Source: an uncultured Bacteroidales bacterium
GTDB lineage: Bacteria; Bacteroidota; Bacteroidia; Bacteroidales; Paludibacteraceae
Direction of reading: 5' to 3'
DNA: 50,742 bases
NCBI GenBank assembly: GCA_902799555.1
Contig: CADCBB010000013.1
Span: forward strand, 1-50,742
Shown here: piece after piece, positions 23,647-32,667 of the stretch
How positions within the stretch are numbered: position 1 is the stretch's first letter
Layout: every line of letters begins with the position of its first letter
Notes under the pieces: generated by a model
What the model saw: the letters and a program-made list of their open reading frames with translations, nothing else
Databases searched by the model: none
Told to the model about the DNA's origin: nothing
Position numbers and translations under genes: made by a program

Positions 23647-25903
23647 TGTTCAATATCCATTCTATGGATTGTTGGTATAATTTTTCATATGCTCGTACGG
23701 CCTCTATGGGGAAACCGAACACGATGCTTTTCTTTGGCGTTCCTATAGCCGCCGGTACACGCATGTCTTCATATGTTGCAATCTTGACCGCTCCCTCTTC
23801 GGCTTTGAGGCCTTCGGGATGACAAGAGAATAGTTGCTCTTCGTTGGGCTGCATCACCAGTTGGAAGGCTCGTTTCCCATCCATTCGGATACGTCCGCTT
23901 CGGGTCGCATGCGAAGCATAGGAAGAGGCATGCAGGTAGCGTTTTGCCCATATCGGGTCAATCGCATTGAAATGATCCGTACTAATTAAAAGACGTCCGC
24001 CATTATCCATATACATGGCGATAAACGCTTGGCTGTTAGCAGTGAGCGGTTGTTTTTGTCTGCCGCATATATAGTCAACGAGTCTGAATCCTGAAAGCTG
24101 ATCACTAAAAACGTCCATCATACCTGCTGTGCAGCTGACATATGAGATCCCCATCTGCTGCAGGACGCGGCCATGAAGGGCGGTATAGTCGTGGGTGTTA
24201 CCGATGGTGAATTGTCCGGCATGATCCCGATAACACGATCCCCAGCCGCAATTATCATCGTTCTTCCATTCGTCCGAACGGGTGTAGTTCCATACCTCAC
24301 CGATATAGGCGCAACTAAAGCGGTCCTCGCAGGCATAACTACCCGGCACAATACCGGCGTAGGTACTATCGGCAAACCATTCGGGACCATACACATCGTT
24401 GAACCCGTCCACAATGAGTACTGCGTCGTTGTTCGTCAAACAAGCACTCACAATAGGGCTGGGGAACGAAAGTCCTCCGTCATTGCCGGCCACTACATAA
24501 TAGTTATACCGAATGCCGGGAGTTAGCTCGAGTTGTAGTTCGGTGGTATTCTCTACTTGCTGTACATTCCATTCTCCGTCATTGGCTTGGATATAAACCA
24601 TGTAGTAAGAAGGCGTAGCGGACGGCTCAATACTATCCGTCACGGCTTTCCAACGCAGAACACCATCTGTTCCGATACCCAATTCTTGTACAGGTAGCGG
24701 TTGGACGGTCGCATCCCGACCATTCAGATAGTGCAACACACCTTTGTACACCGCACGCGCGGCCGTAAAACGGAACTTCGGATCAAGACCGTAACGCATA
24801 TCGGCCATGTTCTTGTGGCTCAGCAACTCAAGGATAACACTCGGTACGACCGGCACGCGTGTCTCGCAGTAATTGGCTTCTTTGAGTTGACGTCGTGTCC
24901 ATTCGGGAGCGATATGTTTTAGGTCTTCTGTCACCTGCGTCTGGATCCAGTCTGCAACGTTACGGTTCGTCTTCTCTCTGTTGCGTCCGTCGCGCAGCAC
25001 ATACTGACCGTCATCGTCCTTGGCGGTATAGATAACGAGGGTCCCTATAATAGTGCTGTCATTGCCGCTATCATTGCCGTCCGTATGGAAAGCAAGGCAA
25101 AGGTCTATTGGTGTCTCCTGTGCATTGATCCACATCGCCCGACATTTCATGTCGTCTTTGTATTCATTACCTTCGTATAGGTCCCAAAGGGTAGAGTCTA
25201 CACCTTCGTTCATCATCCAGTAGCGTGCTCCTTCCGTCCAGCGTGGCATGCCGGAGAAACCCGGTTCTTGTTGGTCCAAACCGGCACGAGGCATCAAAAC
25301 CGTTCCTCCGGCATTCTCCAACATACGTTTGATAAGTCGCACATACTCTTGGCTGTACAGGTCTTCCACGGTCGTCCATAACGTCGCCCGCTGCCATATC
25401 CATTCGTTTCGATCCCGATTGAAATAGAGGCCATGACTTGGATACAGCGCAATCGTCTTGTCTGTCAAATCGCAAAATCGATCTGGAGAGAATTTACATC
25501 GTCCGATAGGTTCATTAGCCCTCGCACATGCAGTGATGAGCGTCTCGATGTCCGTGTTGGCACTGTATATCGTCACCTGACCATTGGTATGACCCAAAGT
25601 CCAAAGGCTGACCTTACGCTTAACGTCCGCGATATTATCAGGCGTCCAACGATAGTCACGCAGCGTACCGTTGGTGTAAATCACCACTTTATTGCCGCTG
25701 ATACGCATGTTCTTTACCCTCACCGGCGCGCTCCATACACGGGAGAAACCGGTGTAAGCAAAGAGTGAATCACTCAGTTCAGACATACTGATCTGGGCTT
25801 GGCAAAGTGAATGGTGAAAAGTGAAAAGTGAAAGGAAGAAAAGAATGAGAATCCCTTTTACGTTTAACCTTTCAATTTTCAATTTATTAGAAATCGTCGT
25901 CAC
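23639..25903 (-). CDS. Exported amidase-like protein with Fn3 domain; signal peptide made of heptamer repeats
   Basis: 754 residues starting with GTG at 25903, 17 bases inside the previous gene; no ATG precedes the mature part. After a signal peptide ending near CQAQ come a zinc-amidase-like domain with spaced His/Glu motifs (YPSHGLYFN, LAFHTDGNDS, ILELLSHKN) as in cell-wall N-acetylmuramoyl-alanine amidases, a fibronectin type III domain (SYYMVYIQANDGEW to SFPSPIV, about 440-500), and a C-terminal region with ILIVDGFNDVYGPEWF and DNGGRLLISTDHF. Similar proteins in Bacteroidales are often labelled xanthan lyase or golvesin-domain proteins, so substrate is open. Almost the whole N-terminus (residues about 5-30) is read from two heptamer arrays. 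Confidence 0.75.
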   Translation of the reverse strand: MTTISNKLKIERLNVKGILILFFLSLFTFHHSLCQAQISMSELSDSLFAYTGFSRVWSAPVRVKNMRISGNKVVIYTNGTLRDYRWTPDNIADVKRKVSLWTLGHTNGQVTIYSANTDIETLITACARANEPIGRCKFSPDRFCDLTDKTIALYPSHGLYFNRDRNEWIWQRATLWTTVEDLYSQEYVRLIKRMLENAGGTVLMPRAGLDQQEPGFSGMPRWTEGARYWMMNEGVDSTLWDLYEGNEYKDDMKCRAMWINAQETPIDLCLAFHTDGNDSGNDSTIIGTLVIYTAKDDDGQYVLRDGRNREKTNRNVADWIQTQVTEDLKHIAPEWTRRQLKEANYCETRVPVVPSVILELLSHKNMADMRYGLDPKFRFTAARAVYKGVLHYLNGRDATVQPLPVQELGIGTDGVLRWKAVTDSIEPSATPSYYMVYIQANDGEWNVQQVENTTELQLELTPGIRYNYYVVAGNDGGLSFPSPIVSACLTNNDAVLIVDGFNDVYGPEWFADSTYAGIVPGSYACEDRFSCAYIGEVWNYTRSDEWKNDDNCGWGSCYRDHAGQFTIGNTHDYTALHGRVLQQMGISYVSCTAGMMDVFSDQLSGFRLVDYICGRQKQPLTANSQAFIAMYMDNGGRLLISTDHFNAIDPIWAKRYLHASSYASHATRSGRIRMDGKRAFQLVMQPNEEQLFSCHPEGLKAEEGAVKIATYEDMRVPAAIGTPKKSIVFGFPIEAVRAYEKLYQQSIEWILNND
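25806..25840. repeat. Five 7-bp units encoding the signal-peptide core of the amidase-like protein
   Basis: On the + strand AGTGAAT, GGTGAAA, AGTGAAA, AGTGAAA, GGAAGAA. Read on the minus strand in frame they give FFLSLFTFHHSL, the hydrophobic part of the signal peptide. Confidence 0.85.
25864..25891. repeat. Four 7-bp units at the start of the amidase-like gene
   Basis: TTAACCT, TTCAATT, TTCAATT, TATTAGA. They encode SNKLKIERLN and also contain the stop codon of the preceding gene (25887-25889). Confidence 0.75.
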
Positions 25904-26444
25904 TGAGGTCTCCGTTTGCTTTCTTGTTATTCAATGCTGCGTCCTGATAGGATTTGAGCAGGTCAGCCGACATCTTCTCCTGATAGCCTTCTGCGATATC
26001 ATAGTCCTTCGCATCATTGGCCATGAACACGATACGTACTTTGATGATTTTACCGCCTTTCTCAAGTTCTTCGATCACCTCCGGAGCTACTTCATACTGC
26101 GTTACGGTCTCATAATACGAAATTGTAGCCGTACCGTTTTTCTTACTGTACTTACGGGTTGTAACGCCGGAACCCGCTACACGGTTCAAACGAACGGCGA
26201 TACCGTCGTCAAAACGTAGCAGAACACGTGAGTCATCGGTAAACTCATTGAATTGGTTGACATTAACCGTCTGGACCAGCAGTGAAGTAATGTCCAGACC
26301 GTCCTTGCGGTCTTGCACAAAAGCCAGTTGGGGCTTCAGGTTCTTGTTCACCGAAGCGTCTACATGAATAAACTTGCCGCGTTCAGCAGCATTCATACTC
26401 AGCGCCATAAAAAGCGCAAAACATACAGAAAATACCTTTTTCAT
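25887..26444 (-). CDS. Exported protein of unknown function
   Basis: 185 residues. Signal peptide MKKVFSVCFALFMALSMNA, then a soluble mature part of about 165 residues with mixed alpha/beta patterns (LLRFDDGIAVRLNRV, ISYYETVTQYEVAPEVIEELEKGGKIIKVRIVF) and a polar acidic C-terminus ending SDDDF. No catalytic motif is recognisable. It resembles small periplasmic proteins common in Bacteroidales that lack a named domain. It lies between a GumN-like protein and the amidase-like protein in the minus-strand gene train; the upstream gap is a heptamer array. Confidence 0.75.
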   Translation of the reverse strand: MKKVFSVCFALFMALSMNAAERGKFIHVDASVNKNLKPQLAFVQDRKDGLDITSLLVQTVNVNQFNEFTDDSRVLLRFDDGIAVRLNRVAGSGVTTRKYSKKNGTATISYYETVTQYEVAPEVIEELEKGGKIIKVRIVFMANDAKDYDIAEGYQEKMSADLLKSYQDAALNNKKANGDLSDDDF

Positions 26445-26446
26445 TT

Positions 26447-26481
26447 TATTATCTATTAACTATTATCTATTAGCTATTTTA
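26447..26481. repeat. Five 7-bp units between two exported-protein genes
   Basis: TATTATC, TATTAAC, TATTATC, TATTAGC, TATTTTA follow without gaps. The array runs from 3 bases upstream of one start codon (26444) across the stop codon of the GumN-like gene (26474-26476). Confidence 0.8.
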
Positions 26482-27364
26482 CTCTTCCTCTATTAACGGG
26501 CCGTACCCTATAACCTGCTGCGCGTAATTGTTGAAGCAGTCCTTTATCTCCGCCCAGATAGACAGCATCTAAGGTGATAAACGCACCGCCTTCCGCCAGA
26601 TAGTCTTTGAGTCGCTTGACCCATTCGATATTCCGTTGACAATATACTTTGTAATCCGAAAACGAGATACTGGTCGTATTGTCCGGACCTTCCACTTGGT
26701 ATGCCATATCGGTAAGCCGTCCGTCTAAATACATTTCGCGAAGCGTACGTTCCTGCTTCACCTCATTCTCCGGATATTCCAGCACTTTCAATAACTCTTT
26801 GCATTGCCAATGAAAAGGCTCGCGGTCAAAGAGCATGTACATCGTCTCGCCGATATGGTCTAAGCCCCAGATGGGAATATTCCGTTCCGCGGCTACCGAC
26901 TCAAAGAACCCTTCCATGGATCGTTGTTCGTTATAGCCCAACCATTGTTTCATCAACTCGGTCCGTACCATCTCGGTCAGGTAGGCCGGTTTCATGCGGC
27001 ATAACTTATCCAACCCCATTCCCAGTTGTGCCCTCAGTGCATTGTCAATATAGGTGTATTCGCTTTCGGAGTAGAAATTGCTTAACTTGACCGAGTCGGG
27101 TAGGAGCGCCGCTTGCCGCAAGGCTGCTATCGCCTCGTAGTCCTGCATGGCAAACTCCGTAATGACCTTATTGCATCGGGAGAAACATTTGAATACATTC
27201 GGGATCGTATCCAAAAAGGTCATATCCACGAACTTATTCGTCGCCAAAACATACGACTTACTCTTGACCCCTTTGCCGCTGATCTCATAGAGCAGTTGAG
27301 CTCGGACAGGAACAAGCACAAAGGCCAAAAGACCAAGGACTACTATGTATCTTACATGTTTCAT
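26474..27364 (-). CDS. TraB/GumN-like exported protein lacking the expected histidines
   Basis: 296 residues. Signal peptide MKHVRYIVVLGLLAFVLVPVRAQ, then LLYEISGKGVKSKSYVLATNK, the typical opening of TraB/GumN proteins, a family related to the Tiki metalloproteases. Other family marks are VITEFAM (conserved Glu), GLDHIGETMYMLFD and the C-terminal LGGDKGLLQQLRAAGYRVRPV. In active members the opening ends in a GTxH motif and the C-terminal segment contains a second GxxH. Here both are replaced (ATNK and DAVYLGG), so the protein is probably not a working metalloprotease. It overlaps the TPR gene by 4 bases. Confidence 0.8.
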   Translation of the reverse strand: MKHVRYIVVLGLLAFVLVPVRAQLLYEISGKGVKSKSYVLATNKFVDMTFLDTIPNVFKCFSRCNKVITEFAMQDYEAIAALRQAALLPDSVKLSNFYSESEYTYIDNALRAQLGMGLDKLCRMKPAYLTEMVRTELMKQWLGYNEQRSMEGFFESVAAERNIPIWGLDHIGETMYMLFDREPFHWQCKELLKVLEYPENEVKQERTLREMYLDGRLTDMAYQVEGPDNTTSISFSDYKVYCQRNIEWVKRLKDYLAEGGAFITLDAVYLGGDKGLLQQLRAAGYRVRPVNRGRVK

Positions 27365-29313
27365 TTAAACCGTGTTATCAAATTATATGCCTGATAGATT
27401 CCTAACTCACCGGCTTTGCTCAGATCTGCCAAACCTTTCTCATTCTCGCCGATATAGATATAAGTCAGACCTCTATTAAAATACGCCTCCGCAAAATCCT
27501 GATCTACACTAATCGCGCGCGAATAATACTGAATCGCCTCCAAGTATTCTTTCTTGGAGCATAGCAGGTTCGCTTTATTATAGAGCGCAAACGTAAAATC
27601 GGGTTGCAGGCGCAGTACCTGATCATAGTCCCGCATCATTAGTTCATAGTCTGCTTCCTCCATACGATACCGCCATGTAGCACGGCAGAAACAGATGATA
27701 GGTTCAAGTTCTTTATCTGCCAACACGATTGCTTTTGTGCAGTCATCTACGGCACTGGTGTAATCCTTAATGATGGCAAACTCGATCGCGCGTGCCAAAT
27801 AACCTTCCGCATTATCGAAGTCTCCTACTAACCGATTGATCTGCGCAAAATGATAGTCTACCATCTCTGCCGTAAGGGCGATCTCTTGGTTCGTAAACCG
27901 CAAAGCAGCCGGCAGTACTTCACGACGGTTGAGTTGATCAACCAACACATGGTAGTAGTTCGTGCCCCTTAGACTCAAATCCTGACTGTAATAACTTAGT
28001 ACGATATTAGGTTCGTTCACAACATCTTGGTAACGTTTCTGTACTGTTCCTCGGGTTTGCGAATCGTATTTCTGTTCTTCTTCGGGCAGGTCGTTCTGAC
28101 TCTGTGCGGTAGAAGCCGAGAACTCTTTGCGATGATCTTTCTTCTGCGGCTGGGCGTTTGCAATAAGCATGTCCGTCTTCGGCTGCGCTGCCTGTTGGGC
28201 TTGTATCTCTTCCTTGCGGGACTCCAAATCCTGCGCCGTCTGACGATACCGATACGCAGACTTGGTATCTCCTTGTTGTGTCTTCGCTTGGGCTGCCATG
28301 TAATAAGCCGGTAAGAAATACGGATAGCGGGCAATGAGCGAATCCATATCCTCTACTACCGCTTTCCATCGTTTGAGTTGCATCTCTACCAAAGCCCGTT
28401 GATACCGCATCTCGGTGCGTTCTGGGGCTAAGGAAATGGCCGTATTCAAGTCTTCCAACGCTCGGTTATAATCTCCTACTTCTTGCCGCATTACGCCGCG
28501 ATTATAATAACAATCAGCATCGCGTGGAGCGATCTTGACCGCTTGGTCATAGTCACTCAGCGCTCCGCGGTAGTTATGCCGTCTGTAATGGATAATACCT
28601 CGGTTGATATAGTCGCCCGCCCATTTAGAACCCAAGTTAATAGCCTGTGTCAATTGAACATACGCATCGTCCTCCCGCTCAAGCATCAGGTTCGTAACAC
28701 CCAAAGCTGACCAAACGGCAGGGTTGTTCTTATCGAACGAAGCCGCTTGTTCAAAGGCCTCTAACGCGAGTAATGTATCTTTCTTGAGGATACACACATG
28801 GCCTTTCTCGCTCCATACGGACGCGGACTGAGGTTCGCGTTTGAGCATCGCTTCGATGTCCTCCAGCGATCCGTCGTAGTTCTTGCGCTGGGCACGTGTA
28901 TCCGCCCGCAAGAGCATATACGTGCGGTTCTCCGGAGAGAATTGCAAAGCCTGCGTATAGTCCGCCTCGGCTTCTTCTAACCGGTTGAGTTGGCGGTAGA
29001 TATATCCTCGTGTGTAGTAACAACCCGGAGAGAAAGGATTGCGCTCTATTGCATCGTTGCAGTCTTTCAATGCCCCCTGATAGTCCTCCAACTGGATCTT
29101 CGCGATTGAACGGTAGAAATAGGGTTCGGCCAAATAGGGTTTCAGACGAATGACCTGGTTGAAATACTGAATCGACAGCACATAGTCCTCAAAATACAAC
29201 GCATTCCGCCCGATCGCAGTAATGCGGTCGGTGTTGAGTTGCGCAAAAAGAGGAGTACAGAGTACAGAATACAGAGTACAGACTAATAATGCTATGTATC
29301 TAAAACCTTTCAA
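27361..29313 (-). CDS. Exported TPR-repeat protein
   Basis: 650 residues with at least ten tetratricopeptide repeats, for example LAEPYFYRSIAKIQLEDYQGA, DADCYYNRGVMRQEVGDYNRA and DFAEAYFNRGLTYIYIGENEKG. A low-complexity Gln/Lys-rich region near 370-430 separates two repeat blocks. TPR arrays bind partner proteins; the partner here is unknown. The frame begins with TTG at 29313, giving MKGFRYIALLVCTLYSVLCTPLFAQ as signal peptide. An ATG at 29327, two bases after the PBP1 stop, is followed by AAA but runs into a stop in another frame; a 14-bp pair of heptamers separates it from GGTTTTAGA. The signal-peptide core is itself five heptamers (29253-29287). Confidence 0.85.
   Translation of the reverse strand: MKGFRYIALLVCTLYSVLCTPLFAQLNTDRITAIGRNALYFEDYVLSIQYFNQVIRLKPYLAEPYFYRSIAKIQLEDYQGALKDCNDAIERNPFSPGCYYTRGYIYRQLNRLEEAEADYTQALQFSPENRTYMLLRADTRAQRKNYDGSLEDIEAMLKREPQSASVWSEKGHVCILKKDTLLALEAFEQAASFDKNNPAVWSALGVTNLMLEREDDAYVQLTQAINLGSKWAGDYINRGIIHYRRHNYRGALSDYDQAVKIAPRDADCYYNRGVMRQEVGDYNRALEDLNTAISLAPERTEMRYQRALVEMQLKRWKAVVEDMDSLIARYPYFLPAYYMAAQAKTQQGDTKSAYRYRQTAQDLESRKEEIQAQQAAQPKTDMLIANAQPQKKDHRKEFSASTAQSQNDLPEEEQKYDSQTRGTVQKRYQDVVNEPNIVLSYYSQDLSLRGTNYYHVLVDQLNRREVLPAALRFTNQEIALTAEMVDYHFAQINRLVGDFDNAEGYLARAIEFAIIKDYTSAVDDCTKAIVLADKELEPIICFCRATWRYRMEEADYELMMRDYDQVLRLQPDFTFALYNKANLLCSKKEYLEAIQYYSRAISVDQDFAEAYFNRGLTYIYIGENEKGLADLSKAGELGIYQAYNLITRFK
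29253..29287. repeat. Five 7-bp units encoding the signal-peptide core of the TPR protein
   Basis: GAGTACA, GAGTACA, GAATACA, GAGTACA, GACTAAT on the + strand; the complement reads LVCTLYSVLCT in frame. Confidence 0.88.
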
Positions 29314-29330
29314 CTCTCAACTTTCATCTT
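29310..29330. repeat. Three 7-bp units at the start codon of the TPR gene
   Basis: TCAACTC, TCAACTT, TCATCTT on the + strand. The TTG start (29313) and the out-of-frame ATG (29327) both lie in this array. Confidence 0.75.
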
Positions 29331-31597
29331 TACTTACATCCTTCATTCGGATCAAACCATGCCGGTACATCGAACTGCTCCTCGGGATTATAACCCAATT
29401 CCTGATCTGCGAGTACTTTTTGCATATAGAGTGCACAGATAGGCAGGGCCATTGACGCACCCTGTCCTTCTGCCATGTTATCGAAATGGATGGCACGGTC
29501 TTCGCCGCCTACCCATGTTCCGCTGACCAGCGAAGGAGTAAAGCACATGAACCAACCGTCGGAGTTGTTGTTCGTCGTACCGGTCTTACCTCCCATCGGC
29601 GCCGAGATCCCGTATCTGTACCGCATGCGAACACCCGTTCCGTGATCAATCACTTGACGAAGCATGTAAATCATCTTATAAGCCGTCGTCTCGCTGATGA
29701 TCTCGTGGGTACGCGGGGTGAAACTACCGATCACATTGCCGTTCGCGTCTTCAATACGGGTGACGTAAAGCGGTTCGGTTCGGATACCTTTGTTAGCAAA
29801 GGCAGTATAGGCATCTACCATCTCAGCCACCGTCACTTCACACGGTCCGAGACAAAGCGAAACGACCGGATCGAGTTGACCCTGAATACCGAATGAACGC
29901 ATCATCTTCACTAACTGTTCCGGTGTGAAGAGAGACATCAAATACGCTGACATCCAGTTAGACGACTCTTTGAGTCCCCAGGTGAGTGTGACGGTATCTC
30001 CTTGGTACTTGTCGTGCGTATCACGCGGTACGTAACGGGTGCCGTCGGGTAAGATGAAGACCACGGAGTCATATACCCAGGTCTCACAAGGCCACATGCC
30101 TTCATCCATGGCTAAGGTGTAGAGGTAGGGCTTCACGGTCGAACCTACCTGCCGACGACCTTTGGTCGTCATGTCGTATTGGAAATAACTGAAGTTAGGT
30201 CCGCCTACATATGCTTTGACATGACCGCTATGCGGATCCATGGACATGAAGCCGCAACGCAGGAAACTCTTCTGCCATTTGATGGAGTCGTACGGACTCA
30301 TGACGGTGTCAATGATGCCGTCGTAGGTGAAGACTTGCATCTCGCGTGGGGTCATGAAGGCCGCCATGATCGAGTCGTGACTGTATCCGGCACGTTTCAT
30401 AATACGATAACGGTCTGTCTGACGCATGGAGCGGTTCATGATACCATCTACCTCTTCCTGCGTCAATTGTTTGGAGAAAGGCGCGTTCTTCTTGCGTTTG
30501 AGTTCACGGAAGAAGGCTTTCTGTTGTGCCTGCATATGTTCGCTTACCGCCTCTTCGGCGTACCGCTGCATACGAGAATCGATGGTCGTGTAGATCTTCA
30601 AACCATCCTGATAGATGTCGTAATGGGTACCATCGGGTTTCTTGTTCTTCTCACAAAAACCGTACAAGGGGTTATTCTCCCACTGCCATTTATCCAACTC
30701 ATATTGTTGTTTGTTCCATTCAGCGTACTCACTCTCGCGGGGCTCTTTGGCGGTCAATACAACACGCAGGTACTCCCGGAAATAGGGCGCCGTACCTTGC
30801 TTGTGATCTACCGAACGGTAATGCAACTCCAGCGGTAACGCCATGACGGAATCACGGGTAGCCTCGTCGATATAATGGTATTTCTCCATTTGACTCAACA
30901 CCGTGTTACGACGTCGCGTGGCACGTTCAGGATGACGAACGGGGTTGTATAAAGAGGGGTTCTTACACATACCTACCAGCATCGCTGCTTCTTCCATCTT
31001 CAGTTTAGCCGGGGTAGTAGAGAAATAGACCTGCGATGCAGACTGAATTCCTACGGCGTTATAGAGAAAATCGAACTGGTTGAGGTACATAAGCAAGATC
31101 TCGTCCTTCGAGTAGAGGCGCTCTAACTTCGTGGCAATGATCCACTCGATGGGTTTCTGCATCGCACGCTCGAAGATATTATTGGCGCGAGGCGACCATA
31201 ACTGCTTGGCTAACTGCTGGGTGAGGGTAGAACCGCCGCCGGCACGACCCAGTTTAAGGATGGCGCGGAAGAGAGACTTGAAATCTACACCCGTATGTTG
31301 GTAGAAACGGGCGTCCTCGGTAGCGATCAACGCGTTGATGATATTCGGCGACAAATCGGTATATTGCACACCGATGCGGTTCTCGTAGCGGTAATAACGA
31401 CCCAAGGACTGCATGTCGGACGAGATGATCTCGCTGGCGAAGTTGTTCTTCGGGTTTTGTAACTCCTCCAAAGGAGGCAGATAGCCCAGTACACCGCGGG
31501 TGATCAACCACATCACAAACCAAATCACCAAGAGCCCTCCAATGAAAAGCCCCCAAAACCATGCTAAAAACGGTTTATACCAACTCTTTGTGTTCAT
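29330..31597 (-). CDS. Class A penicillin-binding protein (PBP1)
   Basis: 755 residues. A short cytoplasmic tail and one membrane helix (about 10-35) precede a GT51 transglycosylase domain (IIGTEDARFYQHTG-type ALIATEDARFYQHTGVD, GGGSTLTQQLAKQLW, KDEILLMYLNQFDF) and a transpeptidase domain with the three active-site motifs: SxxK in GSTVKPYLYTLA, SxN in ESSNWMSAYLM and KTG in GGKTGTTNNNSDGWF. It polymerises and crosslinks peptidoglycan outside the inner membrane. An insertion of about 120 residues between the two domains (KKNAPFSKQLTQEEVDGI...) is usual in Bacteroidota PBP1. It overlaps hemW by 4 bases. Confidence 0.95.
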   Translation of the reverse strand: MNTKSWYKPFLAWFWGLFIGGLLVIWFVMWLITRGVLGYLPPLEELQNPKNNFASEIISSDMQSLGRYYRYENRIGVQYTDLSPNIINALIATEDARFYQHTGVDFKSLFRAILKLGRAGGGSTLTQQLAKQLWSPRANNIFERAMQKPIEWIIATKLERLYSKDEILLMYLNQFDFLYNAVGIQSASQVYFSTTPAKLKMEEAAMLVGMCKNPSLYNPVRHPERATRRRNTVLSQMEKYHYIDEATRDSVMALPLELHYRSVDHKQGTAPYFREYLRVVLTAKEPRESEYAEWNKQQYELDKWQWENNPLYGFCEKNKKPDGTHYDIYQDGLKIYTTIDSRMQRYAEEAVSEHMQAQQKAFFRELKRKKNAPFSKQLTQEEVDGIMNRSMRQTDRYRIMKRAGYSHDSIMAAFMTPREMQVFTYDGIIDTVMSPYDSIKWQKSFLRCGFMSMDPHSGHVKAYVGGPNFSYFQYDMTTKGRRQVGSTVKPYLYTLAMDEGMWPCETWVYDSVVFILPDGTRYVPRDTHDKYQGDTVTLTWGLKESSNWMSAYLMSLFTPEQLVKMMRSFGIQGQLDPVVSLCLGPCEVTVAEMVDAYTAFANKGIRTEPLYVTRIEDANGNVIGSFTPRTHEIISETTAYKMIYMLRQVIDHGTGVRMRYRYGISAPMGGKTGTTNNNSDGWFMCFTPSLVSGTWVGGEDRAIHFDNMAEGQGASMALPICALYMQKVLADQELGYNPEEQFDVPAWFDPNEGCK

Positions 31598-32667
31598 ATC
31601 ATCAAATCTTCAATTATTCTGTTTAATATATGTATCCCTTCTTGCGTAGCCACAACTCGTCCGTCATCGGTCTTGCGCAACAAGCCTTTTCGGATATAAT
31701 CGGTCGTTATCTTACGAGAATGGACCGATAATGGATCGACAATGCCTCGATTTGTCCTCAATCCCAACATAATCCGTTCGTTGTACAGATCGGTCTCGTT
31801 TAACAGCTCACTTTCACGTACCTCTTCGCCTTTTAGATATCCCTCCAAGTCATCCTTGTTCCAACTCCGAACAGGGGGAATATACGTGTGCGCGCCTGCG
31901 CCTACACCTATATAAGGTGTGTGATCCCAGTACCGACTGTTATGCTTTGCTTCGTAGCCCGGTAAGGCAAAATTACTCACCTCATAATGCACGAATCCTG
32001 CTTGTTTCAATCGTTCACATAACGCATCGTACATTGCATTCTCCGTCTCTTCGTCAATCGCTTCTAATGCTCCGTTCTCTACCGCTTGGGTCAAGGCAGT
32101 GCCCTCTTCGTAAATCAACCCATAACTCGATATATGTTGTACGCTCAAACTTATCGCCGTCTCAATATCTGCCTTCCAAGCGGCCATTGTCTGCGTCGGT
32201 AAGGCGTACATCAAATCAATCGATATATTCCCAAATCCGGCCTCTTGCGCCATGCGAACGGCGTCTATTGCTTGTTGCGCATTATGTCTTCGGCCTATCA
32301 GCGTCAGCAACTCGTCCTGAAAGGACTGAATACCGATCGACAGACGGTTGATGCCTATGTTGCGCAAAGCCTGCATGTACGTCGGTGTAGCATCGCCCGG
32401 GTTGAGTTCCATCGTGACCTCTTCCGTTTGATCGATACCTATGGCACCTAGAATACGCGCTATGTCTTGCGGCACTAAAGTGCTTGGCGTACCGCCGCCG
32501 ATATACACCGTTCGGATAGGCTCACCTGCCTCATCCTTTCGTGCCGCTATCTCTTTGACCAAGGCTGCTACATACGCTTCCTGCCGCTCCAAGCGAGTCG
32601 TAGAGAAGAAATCGCAGTACTTACATCGCCTCTTGCAAAACGGAATATGTACGTACAAGCCTGCCAT
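31594..32667 (-). CDS. hemW: HemW-like radical SAM protein
   Basis: 357 residues from the ATG at 32667, which gives the family-typical start MAGLYVHIPFC and forms a TAATG junction with the rarA stop; an ATG five codons upstream is less likely. HemW binds haem and a 4Fe-4S cluster and is thought to deliver haem to respiratory proteins; it was long annotated as oxygen-independent coproporphyrinogen oxidase. The radical SAM motif is CKRRCKYCDF, followed by IGGGTPSTL, ELNPGD, GINRLSIGIQSFQ, HISSYGLIYEEGT, HYEVSNFALPG and HNSRYWDHTPYIGVGAGAH. True HemN enzymes are longer and carry an extra N-terminal part, which is absent. Confidence 0.93.
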   Translation of the reverse strand: MAGLYVHIPFCKRRCKYCDFFSTTRLERQEAYVAALVKEIAARKDEAGEPIRTVYIGGGTPSTLVPQDIARILGAIGIDQTEEVTMELNPGDATPTYMQALRNIGINRLSIGIQSFQDELLTLIGRRHNAQQAIDAVRMAQEAGFGNISIDLMYALPTQTMAAWKADIETAISLSVQHISSYGLIYEEGTALTQAVENGALEAIDEETENAMYDALCERLKQAGFVHYEVSNFALPGYEAKHNSRYWDHTPYIGVGAGAHTYIPPVRSWNKDDLEGYLKGEEVRESELLNETDLYNERIMLGLRTNRGIVDPLSVHSRKITTDYIRKGLLRKTDDGRVVATQEGIHILNRIIEDLMI

